8,009 bases of DNA from positions 1 through 8,009 of the forward strand of contig SBFY01000110.1 in the NCBI GenBank assembly GCA_006227085.1. Reading direction: 5' to 3'. A model generated the notes under the pieces. That model saw only the letters and a list, made by a program, of their open reading frames with translations, did no database searches and was not told the DNA's origin. The stretch is from Gammaproteobacteria bacterium (lineage in GTDB: Bacteria; Pseudomonadota; Gammaproteobacteria; Pseudomonadales; M0112). Shown in pieces: positions 1-5,706 of this stretch (the stretch's first letter is position 1; each line of letters starts with the position of its first letter). Position numbers and translations under genes: made by a program.

Positions 1-462
1 CGTCCCCTGGATGTGTTTTTCGTGATCTTCTACACGATAGCGATGCTCTATGGCCTGTTGTTCAGCTTGCCGGAGGGCCTGGGTGTGCCGGTTAGCCCGG
101 ACAGTCCGTGGATTCCCCTGCAATGGCTGCATGGCTGGGCAGTCAGTGACGAGCCGGCCCATTTGCTGGTGCCGCTGCCACCATACCTGGTGGCGGCCAC
201 GTTGCTGGATGGGCTGGTGCACGCACCGTTCACGCTGGTATTGCTGTATGCCTTGTGGAAAGGGTGTAACTGGATTCGTCCCTGGGCCTTGCTGTTTGCC
301 GGTTCCGCCGTGACCAATATGTTCTATTACTTCGTCCAGACTTTCCTGGGTGACTACCCACCGCCCAATACCGTGTTTTACCTGTGCATGAATTTGCCCT
401 GGATGCTGGTGCCCATGTTGCTGGCATGGCGCATGCGCAAGCATTGCCCGTTTGGTTCCTGA
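1..462 (+). CDS. EXPERA-family (TMEM97/EBP-like) integral membrane protein, 5' end missing
   Basis: Partial gene open at the left edge; 153 residues are visible. The frame is open from base 1 and begins RPLD, which resembles the start of EXPERA domains, so the GTG at 13 is probably internal and the true start lies upstream. Four hydrophobic segments are visible at about residues 6-22, 60-86, 92-116 and 124-143, giving the four-helix layout of the emopamil-binding-protein/TMEM97 superfamily. The stretch PPYLVAATLLDGLVHAPF, followed by KGCNWIRPWALLFAG, matches the family pattern in which an acidic residue sits in helix 2 and a W-I-R-x-x-A-L turn leads into helix 3. Eukaryotic members are sterol isomerases or sterol-binding proteins; bacterial members are mostly uncharacterised. 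It probably sits in the inner membrane. The KstD-like gene downstream suggests, but does not show, a steroid or lipid substrate. No obvious terminator follows it. Confidence 0.7.
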   Translation, partial: RPLDVFFVIFYTIAMLYGLLFSLPEGLGVPVSPDSPWIPLQWLHGWAVSDEPAHLLVPLPPYLVAATLLDGLVHAPFTLVLLYALWKGCNWIRPWALLFAGSAVTNMFYYFVQTFLGDYPPPNTVFYLCMNLPWMLVPMLLAWRMRKHCPFGS

Positions 463-538
463 GGCGGTTAATTCTCTGTAACTTCACGGGTTTTCCGTTG
501 CCTTTTAGGCGGTGCTCCGATACGGTTCACGCTGTTTG

Positions 539-544
539 TATAAC
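539..544 (+). promoter_or_regulatory. Possible -10 element for the KstD-like gene
   Basis: TATAAC matches the sigma-70 -10 consensus at five of six positions and lies about 22 bases upstream of the GTG start, in the 104-base gap after the EXPERA gene. No good -35 hexamer is found 16-18 bases upstream (TCCGAT is the best-placed candidate). It could be a promoter that relies on an activator, or a chance match. Confidence 0.25.
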
Positions 545-553
545 CCCTTGATG

Positions 554-560
554 GCAGGAG
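554..560 (+). promoter_or_regulatory. Ribosome binding site supporting the GTG start at 567
   Basis: GCAGGAG lies six bases before the GTG at 567. This supports the GTG start, which also places the FAD-binding glycine motif at the usual distance from the N terminus. Confidence 0.65.
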
Positions 561-566
561 CACGCG

Positions 567-2267
567 GTGAGCTGGGACCAGTCCGTCGATTTTCTCGTGG
601 TCGGCAGTGGCGGTGGTGGCATGACCGCTGCGTTGATGGCACACGATCTCGGGCTGGAAGCCCTGGTCATTGAAAAAGATGCCCTGTTCGGTGGTACCAC
701 GGCCATGTCAGGTGGTGTGATCTGGGTGCCTGATAACCACCTGATGAAAGCGGCCGGCATCAATGATTCCCGCGAGGAAGCCTTGCAGTATTTGCGCAAG
801 GTTGTTGGTCCCGATGTGGCCAGTGACCGACTGGAAGCCTATGTCGATCACGCCCCGAAAATGCTGCGTTACCTCGAACAGCATTCACGCCTGCGATTCA
901 ATGCCGCGACCCAGTACGCCGATTATTACGCCGAGTTGCCTGGCGGCAAACCCGGAGGGCGTTCACTGGATCCCGTGCCGATCAGTTTGCGCACGATCGG
1001 TGATGAGCAGGATTTCATTCGTACGCCGACCGGTGAGCGCGTGCTCAAGCGCTTCATGATCAGTGCCATCGAAGCGCATCACATCATGTCGTCTTCCCTG
1101 GCCCAGACACGGATTATCCTCAAGCGCTTGCTGATGTATTACCTGGATGTGCCATACCGGCTGGCGGGCAAGCGTGACGCACGCATGACCCTTGGCCAGG
1201 CCTTGATCACCAGCTTGCGGGCTTCCTTGCTGGATCGAAAGGTCCCGCTCTGGCGCGAGACAGGGCTGGAATCACTGGTCACGGAAAATGGTCGCGTCGT
1301 GGGTGCTGTTATCCAGCGTGCAGGAAAAAGTGTGCGGATTGAGACTCGCAAGGGAGTCTTGCTGGCAGCAGGTGGTTTTGCCCGCAACACAGCGATGCGC
1401 CAGCAGTACCAGCAAGCACCGATTGGCGGTGATTGGACCAATGCCACCCCGTTTGACCAGGGTGATGGCATTCGTGCAGGCCAGGCAGTGGGTGCAGCAT
1501 TGGAGTTCATGCATTGCGCCTGGTGGACACCCACATTCCTGCTCCCCGATGGCAGTCCCGAGGCATTGATTGTTGGTAAATCCATGCCGGGCTGCATCTT
1601 CGTGAACAAGGCCGGCCGCCGGTTTGTCAATGAAGCCGCACCCTATGAGGATGTGGTGAAAGGACAGTACGCGGCCAACGACCAGCAAGCGCCGAGCATC
1701 CCGTGTTTCATGGTGTTTGATGCGCGTTACCGCCGCGAATACACCTTGGGTAATGGAAGGATCTTGCCGGGCAAGATGATGCCTGATGAGCGGGTGCCGC
1801 CAGTGTATTTTGAATCCGGGTTCCTGCAGAAAGGGGAAACCTTGCGTCACCTGGCCGGGAAAATTGGTGTGGATCCGGAAGGATTGGAAACCGAAGTCGC
1901 ACGATTCAACCGTTTTGCCACCAGCGGTATTGATGAGGATTTCCATCGCGGCGAAACCCTGCAGGATCGTTATTACAGTGATATCAAGGTCAAACCCAAC
2001 CCGAACCTGGCCCCATTGCTGGAGCCACCGTTCTATGCCACAACCATCTATCCGGGTGACCTGGGTACCAAGGGTGGACTGAAATGCGATGCCCGTGCGC
2101 GCGTGCTCGATACCTCGGGTGCGGTGATCCCCGGGCTGTATGCGACGGGCAACTGTTCCGGCGCAGTGATGGGTAACAGTTATCCGGGTGCCGGTTCGAC
2201 CATTGGTCCGGCCATGACCTTTGGGTATATCGCAGCACGTGACGCCGCTGGCCGTCATGATGACTGA
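567..2267 (+). CDS. FAD-dependent dehydrogenase, 3-ketosteroid Delta1-dehydrogenase (KstD)-like
   Basis: A 566-residue flavoprotein of the fumarate reductase/KstD superfamily, near the usual KstD length. The N terminus has an FAD dinucleotide-binding fold: GSGGGG at residues 13-18, ribose-binding Glu36 in VIEK, then GGTTAMSGG at 42-50. A DYYAELPGG segment near residue 120 resembles the KstD region holding an active-site tyrosine. Near the C terminus, FYATTIYPGDLGTKGG and then GLYATGNCSGAVMGNSYPGAG, followed by TIGPAMTFGYIAA, are typical of KstD and related 3-oxosteroid dehydrogenases. KstD proteins remove hydrogens from C1-C2 of the steroid A ring and pass electrons to the flavin; the true substrate here is unproven, because many homologues act on other substrates or are unassigned. 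No signal peptide is seen, so it is probably cytosolic. The GTG start has a good ribosome binding site. The 3' end overlaps the MBL gene, implying co-translation. Confidence 0.85.
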   Translation: MSWDQSVDFLVVGSGGGGMTAALMAHDLGLEALVIEKDALFGGTTAMSGGVIWVPDNHLMKAAGINDSREEALQYLRKVVGPDVASDRLEAYVDHAPKMLRYLEQHSRLRFNAATQYADYYAELPGGKPGGRSLDPVPISLRTIGDEQDFIRTPTGERVLKRFMISAIEAHHIMSSSLAQTRIILKRLLMYYLDVPYRLAGKRDARMTLGQALITSLRASLLDRKVPLWRETGLESLVTENGRVVGAVIQRAGKSVRIETRKGVLLAAGGFARNTAMRQQYQQAPIGGDWTNATPFDQGDGIRAGQAVGAALEFMHCAWWTPTFLLPDGSPEALIVGKSMPGCIFVNKAGRRFVNEAAPYEDVVKGQYAANDQQAPSIPCFMVFDARYRREYTLGNGRILPGKMMPDERVPPVYFESGFLQKGETLRHLAGKIGVDPEGLETEVARFNRFATSGIDEDFHRGETLQDRYYSDIKVKPNPNLAPLLEPPFYATTIYPGDLGTKGGLKCDARARVLDTSGAVIPGLYATGNCSGAVMGNSYPGAGSTIGPAMTFGYIAARDAAGRHDD

Positions 2268-3345
2268 TTCACTGCAGTTTCCTTTTCCCGATCCGCCTGC
2301 TGTCGGCCAACCGATTGCTGTAGCAGACGGTGTGTATTGGCTGCGCATGGCGTTGCCACTGGCACTGGATCACATCAACCTGTATTTGCTGGAAGCGGAT
2401 GACGGTTGGTATGTCGTGGATACCGGCATGGCACTGGATGCCACAAAAGAAGCGTGGGAGCAGGTCTTTCACGGATTCATGCAAGGCAAGCCATTACTGG
2501 GTGTGATCGTCACGCATATGCATCCCGATCATGTGGGATTGGCGGGGTGGTTATGCGAACGGTTCAAGGCGCCCTTGATGATGAGCCAGGCCGAGTATTT
2601 CGCGGCACGCTGTTACAGTGTTCCGCCCGCCGAAGTGTCATGGGCCACCAAGGATTTCTTTCACAGCATTGGTATGGATGAGGCGTTCATCGATACCCTC
2701 AAGCGCCGCATGCGTGGATTCGGCGCGATGATGTCGCCGATGCCGGGTTCATACCAGCGCTTGCAGGATGGTGAACAGTTGTCGCTCGGCAAGCATAACT
2801 GGCGGGTGATGATGGGCAGTGGTCATTCGCCAGAACATGCATGCCTGTATAACGAAGCATTGGGTGTGCTGTTGTCCGGTGACCAGGTGATTGCCGGCAT
2901 CACATCCAATGTCAGTGTGATGGCCACTGAGCCCGAAGCCAATCCACTGGAAGCCTGGTTGGCATCGCATCACCGGTTCATGCAGTTGCCGGCAGATACC
3001 CTGGTCTGCCCGGCGCATAATCGGCCATTTACCGGCTTGCACCTGCGCTTGCAGCAATTGCTGGATCACCATGAGGAACGCATGCTGGCCTTGGAAGAGG
3101 TGTGTGTGGAGCCGAAAGGTGTGCTGGAATTGTTACCCGTAATGTTTGGTCGCGAGTTAAATGAAGGTGTGATCACCATGGCCATTGGTGAATGCCTGTC
3201 CCACCTGCATTTGTTGATGAAGCGCCAGCGCATCGCCCGGGAACGCGGTGATGGCAATGTGTACCGCTATCGCTCGATTGCCAGTGATTTGCCTGGTCGC
3301 GCCACCGGCGACCACCGGCCTGATAACATCAACCTGATGGTTTGA
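2257..3345 (+). CDS. MBL-fold metallo-hydrolase with LACTB2-like C-terminal domain
   Basis: A 362-residue cytosolic protein if it starts at ATG 2257; the adjacent in-frame ATG at 2260 is equally possible. Either start overlaps the stop of the KstD-like gene by 8-11 bases, and with no clear Shine-Dalgarno translation is probably coupled to that gene. The metallo-beta-lactamase motif THMHPDH is at residues 86-92 (His87, His89, Asp91, His92). Further metal ligands are expected at His190 (GSGHSPEH), Asp209 (LSGDQ) and His254 (CPAH), so the two-metal site looks intact. Residues about 275-340 resemble the winged-helix tail of LACTB2-type hydrolases. Family members cleave thioesters, glyoxalase-type substrates, RNA or other esters, and the substrate cannot be read from the sequence. 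Coupling to a KstD-like enzyme suggests a catabolic thioester or lactone, as an inference only. The stop codon lies inside a 20-bp tandem repeat. Confidence 0.87.
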   Translation: MMTDSLQFPFPDPPAVGQPIAVADGVYWLRMALPLALDHINLYLLEADDGWYVVDTGMALDATKEAWEQVFHGFMQGKPLLGVIVTHMHPDHVGLAGWLCERFKAPLMMSQAEYFAARCYSVPPAEVSWATKDFFHSIGMDEAFIDTLKRRMRGFGAMMSPMPGSYQRLQDGEQLSLGKHNWRVMMGSGHSPEHACLYNEALGVLLSGDQVIAGITSNVSVMATEPEANPLEAWLASHHRFMQLPADTLVCPAHNRPFTGLHLRLQQLLDHHEERMLALEEVCVEPKGVLELLPVMFGRELNEGVITMAIGECLSHLHLLMKRQRIARERGDGNVYRYRSIASDLPGRATGDHRPDNINLMV

Positions 3346-3370
3346 TAAAGAACCTGATGGTTTGAAAAAG
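3331..3370 (+). repeat. 20-bp tandem direct repeat at the end of the MBL gene
   Basis: aacctgatggtttgataaag (3331-3350) is followed directly by aacctgatggtttgaaaaag (3351-3370), differing at one base. The first copy encodes the last residues and the TGA stop of the MBL protein; the second copy is non-coding and lies upstream of moaC. The period is not a multiple of three. It looks like a recent local duplication, possibly by replication slippage. Confidence 0.9.
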
Positions 3371-3427
3371 CCTTGCTGCAGGCGCACACTGGCAGCCGTG
3401 TACCATGCGGCCATGGCCGCGTTTGGC

Positions 3428-3434
3428 AGGAGAG
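3428..3434 (+). promoter_or_regulatory. Ribosome binding site fixing the moaC start
   Basis: AGGAGAG lies four bases before the ATG at 3439 (five if AGGAGA is taken as the core). It selects this ATG over the upstream in-frame TTG at 3373, which has no such site. Confidence 0.7.
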
Positions 3435-3438
3435 AGTG

Positions 3439-3915
3439 ATGAGCCGTTTGACGCATGTCGATGAGCAGGGTGCTGTCAGCATGGTGGATGTGGGCAACAA
3501 GGCGGTAACACGTCGTGAAGCGATTGCTGAAGCCCGTGTGCAGGTGCAGCCGGCAACCCTGGCATTGATTGCCAGTAATGGTATGAAGAAAGGCGATGTG
3601 TTGGCGGCAGCGCGCATTGCAGGCATCCAGGCAGCCAAACGCTGCGCTGATTTGATCCCCCTCTGTCATCCATTGATGTTATCCAGGATTGATGTGGATA
3701 TCCGTTTGGATGAGCCCTCATCCAATGTCGTGATTCGTACCCGCTGTGTGCTCGATGGCAAGACGGGTGTCGAAATGGAAGCCCTGACAGCCGCATCGGT
3801 GGCAGCCTTGACCATCTATGACATGTGCAAGGCAGTCGATCGTGGCATGGTGATTCATGCTGTGCAGCTGCTGGAAAAAACCGGCGGTGCCAGCGGTGAT
3901 TGGCGGCGCGATTAA
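3439..3915 (+). CDS. moaC: Cyclic pyranopterin monophosphate synthase MoaC
   Basis: A 158-residue protein of the usual MoaC length. MoaC converts 3',8-cyclo-7,8-dihydro-GTP, made by MoaA, to cyclic pyranopterin monophosphate, the first stable molybdenum cofactor intermediate; it works as a cytosolic hexamer. The sequence keeps the family signatures NGMKKGDVLAAARIAGI, LCHPL, GVEMEALTA and IYDMCKA. Active-site residues match E. coli numbering: Lys51, His77, Glu112, Glu114, Asp128 and Lys131. The start is ATG 3439, backed by a close AGGAGAG. The stop overlaps the moaD start by one base (TAATG), so the two are coupled. It probably opens a moaCDE run. Upstream, TACCAT at 3401-3406 could be a weak -10, but no good -35 accompanies it. 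moaA is not adjacent within the window. Confidence 0.97.
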   Translation: MSRLTHVDEQGAVSMVDVGNKAVTRREAIAEARVQVQPATLALIASNGMKKGDVLAAARIAGIQAAKRCADLIPLCHPLMLSRIDVDIRLDEPSSNVVIRTRCVLDGKTGVEMEALTAASVAALTIYDMCKAVDRGMVIHAVQLLEKTGGASGDWRRD

Positions 3916-4163
3916 TGGCAATCACAGTGTTGTTTTTTGCCCGCGTGCGTGAGCAATTGGGTTGCCCGCAGCTCCTTGTCGAGAGTGATGGTGAAACCAT
4001 CGAAGCATTGGTGAATCGATGGGTGGCTGAGCGTGGACCATCGTGGCAAGTCCTGCAGCAAACGGATATCCGCTGTGCCTTGAACCAGGTCATGTGCGCG
4101 CGCGATACCATGGTCCGGGATGGCGATGAGCTGGCTTTTTTCCCGCCAGTGACCGGGGGGTGA
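3915..4163 (+). CDS. moaD: Molybdopterin synthase sulfur carrier subunit MoaD
   Basis: An 82-residue ubiquitin-like sulfur carrier, one residue longer than E. coli MoaD. It begins with the beta strand ITVLFFARVRE and ends FFPPVTGG; the C-terminal Gly-Gly is the site where MoeB adenylates the protein and sulfur is loaded as thiocarboxylate. The small subunit docks its tail into MoaE to deliver sulfur to cyclic pyranopterin monophosphate. The start ATG shares a base with the moaC stop (TAATG), and the stop is 2 bases from the moaE ATG, so the subunits are made from one message. moeB is not seen in this window. The extension to TTG 3900 is rejected because it runs into moaC without a ribosome binding site. 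Confidence 0.95.
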   Translation: MAITVLFFARVREQLGCPQLLVESDGETIEALVNRWVAERGPSWQVLQQTDIRCALNQVMCARDTMVRDGDELAFFPPVTGG

Positions 4164-4165
4164 TC

Positions 4166-4663
4166 ATGTGGCGGGAAGTGGTCGTTAGTACTGCGCCAGT
4201 GAATGAAGCCGCCTTGCAGGACAGGCTGCGGTCGGTGGTGGGGGATATCGGGGCGATCGCCACTTTTACCGGTGTGGTCAGTGAGCAGGGTGAAGGGAGT
4301 GGCGTGCAGGCCCTCGAGCTTGAGCATTATGCAGGCATGACCGAAGCCGCACTGGGCAATATTCTCGAGCAGGCCGGCCGGCGTTGGCCCCTGCAGGCAG
4401 CCATGGTCTGCCACCGGGTGGGGCGCATCCTGCCCGGTGAATCCATCGTGTTTGTGGCGACGGCCAGCCGTCACCGTGGGGCTGCTTTTGATGCCTGCCG
4501 CTTTATAATGGACTGCCTGAAAACAGACGCGCCGTTCTGGAAAAAGGAATATCGTGACGGGGGTGCCCATTGGGTCAGCCCACGTGACAGTGATGATCAT
4601 GCGCGCCGGCATTGGGACCATGCAGGCGAATTACCTGGACAGGAGAAACGAAATGACGATTGA
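4166..4663 (+). CDS. moaE: Molybdopterin synthase catalytic subunit MoaE
   Basis: A 165-residue protein. Residues 1-150 line up without gaps against E. coli MoaE as I recall it, with His103, Arg104, Lys119 (LKTDAPFW), Lys126 and Arg140 all in place. With MoaD it inserts two sulfurs into cyclic pyranopterin monophosphate to make molybdopterin. Two things are odd. The Arg that follows GxV in E. coli (Arg39) is Ser here (TGVVSEQ). After Trp150, where E. coli MoaE ends, 15 further residues (DHAGELPGQEKRNDD) run through the ribosome binding site of the flavin reductase and end 11 bases into it. The start is ATG 4166, 2 bases after the moaD stop; a GTG at 4160 would add two residues and overlap moaD by 4 bases. 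Confidence 0.95.
   Translation: MWREVVVSTAPVNEAALQDRLRSVVGDIGAIATFTGVVSEQGEGSGVQALELEHYAGMTEAALGNILEQAGRRWPLQAAMVCHRVGRILPGESIVFVATASRHRGAAFDACRFIMDCLKTDAPFWKKEYRDGGAHWVSPRDSDDHARRHWDHAGELPGQEKRNDD
4641..4646 (+). promoter_or_regulatory. Ribosome binding site for the flavin reductase gene, inside moaE
   Basis: AGGAGA lies six bases before ATG 4653 and is embedded in the 3' end of moaE. It fixes the start at 4653 and rejects the longer in-frame reading from 4554, whose first 33 residues are a frame shadow of moaE. Confidence 0.7.
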
Positions 4664-5129
4664 TAGCCGCGCGCTGCGCAATGCCTTGGGTCAATTTGCC
4701 ACGGGCGTGACTGTGATCACGGCCCAGCCGAAGGGTGGCAAGCCTTTTGGCATGACGGTGAACTCCTTCTCCGCTTTGTCGCTGGATCCACCGCTGGTGC
4801 TCTGGAGCTTGCAGAAAAACTCTGAATGCGCGGCATGGTTTGAATCGGCCACACACTATGCGGTCAATGTGTTGCAGCATGATCAGGTGGCCGTCTCCAA
4901 TGCCTTTGCCAAGAAAGGTGAGCATGAGTTGAAGGCAGGCGATTACCGCATCGGCCGCTCGGGCGTGCCTGTGCTGAAAGGTTGCATGGCCAGTTTTGAA
5001 TGCCGCATGACGGATCGCCACGATGGCGGTGACCACATCATCCTGGTGGGCGCTGTCGAAGAAATGCATTGTTTGCCGGATCGCAAGCCGCTGGTCTTCT
5101 TTGGTGGCCGCTATCGCGAACTCAAGTAA
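4653..5129 (+). CDS. Flavin reductase family protein (FMN-binding split barrel)
   Basis: A 158-residue cytosolic protein of the flavin reductase-like family that includes HpaC, HsaB and related small NAD(P)H:flavin oxidoreductases. Motifs in order: LGQFATGVTVIT (12-23), GMTVNSFSALSLDPPLV (33-49), WSLQKNS (51-57), HYAVNVL (68-74), a GDHIILVGAVE strand (126-136) and PLVFFGGRYREL near the end. These enzymes use NAD(P)H to reduce FMN or FAD and feed a separate monooxygenase. No monooxygenase is encoded here, so the partner is unknown. The gene overlaps moaE by 11 bases and is co-transcribed with the moa genes, though a molybdopterin role is not established. HsaB serves steroid degradation in actinobacteria, which is notable given the KstD-like gene upstream, but sequence alone does not separate HsaB from other members. 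Confidence 0.85.
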   Translation: MTIDSRALRNALGQFATGVTVITAQPKGGKPFGMTVNSFSALSLDPPLVLWSLQKNSECAAWFESATHYAVNVLQHDQVAVSNAFAKKGEHELKAGDYRIGRSGVPVLKGCMASFECRMTDRHDGGDHIILVGAVEEMHCLPDRKPLVFFGGRYRELK

Positions 5130-5149
5130 CTCGACGCCCGGTTAAGTCC

Positions 5150-5686
5150 ATGAAGTTCTGTTCTTCCTGTGGGGGCAGTATCACGCTGCGGATTCCCGAA
5201 GGCGACAACCGTGAACGTCATGTGTGCGGCAGCTGTGACGTCATCCATTACCAGAACCCGAAAATGGTGGTGGGTTGCTTGCCGGTATGGGAAGACAAGG
5301 TCCTGCTATGTCGCCGTGCGATTGAACCGCGTCATGGTTTCTGGACCTTGCCAGCCGGTTTTCTCGAATTGGAAGAAACCACCCTGGAAGGCGCCTTGCG
5401 CGAAACCTGGGAAGAAGCCTGCGCCGAAGTGGATAACCCGCAGCCCTATTGCCTGTACGACTTGCCGCATATCAGCCAGATCTATCTGTTCTACAAAGGG
5501 GACTTGCGGGGCCCGCGTTTTGCAGCGGGTGTTGAATCGCTGGACGCGCAGTTGTTTGCCGAGGCCGATATCCCGTGGGATGAACTGGCCTTCCCGATTG
5601 TCCGGCGCACCCTGGAACGCTATTTCGAGGACCGGCAAACCGGGCTATTCCCGTTCCGTGCTGCTGGCGGCCGACGGGCTGGCTAA
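5150..5686 (+). CDS. NUDIX hydrolase with N-terminal zinc ribbon
   Basis: A 178-residue protein. A four-cysteine zinc ribbon opens it (CSSC at residues 4-7, CGSC at 26-29), then a Nudix fold. The Nudix box runs from Gly70 to Ala92: GFLELEE, then RETWEEACA, with Arg84, Glu85, Glu88 and Glu89 for metal binding and catalysis. The usual Gly after EEx is Cys91; from memory, related zinc-ribbon Nudix proteins also have a non-Gly residue here. These enzymes hydrolyse nucleoside diphosphates linked to another group; the plant relative NUDX23 acts on FAD and ADP-ribose. The NudC signature after the box is absent, so this is not NADH pyrophosphatase. The start ATG 5150 has a poor ribosome binding site but puts the zinc ribbon at the N terminus; the frame is open to 5069, inside the flavin reductase gene. 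An FAD-related role beside a flavin reductase is plausible but inferred. Confidence 0.88.
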   Translation: MKFCSSCGGSITLRIPEGDNRERHVCGSCDVIHYQNPKMVVGCLPVWEDKVLLCRRAIEPRHGFWTLPAGFLELEETTLEGALRETWEEACAEVDNPQPYCLYDLPHISQIYLFYKGDLRGPRFAAGVESLDAQLFAEADIPWDELAFPIVRRTLERYFEDRQTGLFPFRAAGGRRAG

Positions 5687-5706
5687 GGCTGCTCAGTAGC
5701 CTTGGC
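5682..5706 (+). terminator. Hairpin between convergent NUDIX and TPR genes, possible bidirectional terminator
   Basis: GCTAAGGCT (5682-5690) pairs with AGCCTTGGC (5698-5706), nine base pairs including one G-T, around a 7-base loop. It covers both stop codons, which are only six bases apart. There is no T-run on either side, so it is not a classical intrinsic terminator. Confidence 0.35.

Noticed and set aside
483..515. Short inverted repeats after the EXPERA gene (ACGG/CCGT and GCCT/AGGC) as a terminator
   Set aside because: Stems are only four base pairs and not followed by a clear T-run.
1272..2348. Long minus-strand open frame (358 codons) opposite the KstD-like gene
   Set aside because: It lies antisense to a well-supported flavoprotein, its translation has no recognisable family motif, and it is explained by codon bias of the real gene.
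3373..3438. N-terminal extension of MoaC from TTG 3373
   Set aside because: The extra 22 residues do not belong to the family, and ATG 3439 has a strong ribosome binding site and gives exact E. coli residue numbering.
3476..4621. Long minus-strand open frame (381 codons) opposite moaC, moaD and moaE
   Set aside because: It crosses three confirmed genes on the other strand and its translation is low-complexity in character with many Pro, His, Ser and Arg residues, typical of a shadow frame.
4554..4652. 33-residue N-terminal extension of the flavin reductase from GTG 4554
   Set aside because: It is a frame shadow of moaE; the family N terminus and AGGAGA fix the start at 4653.
5069..5149. N-terminal extension of the NUDIX protein
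   Set aside because: It overlaps the flavin reductase coding region and would bury the zinc ribbon, which normally starts the protein.
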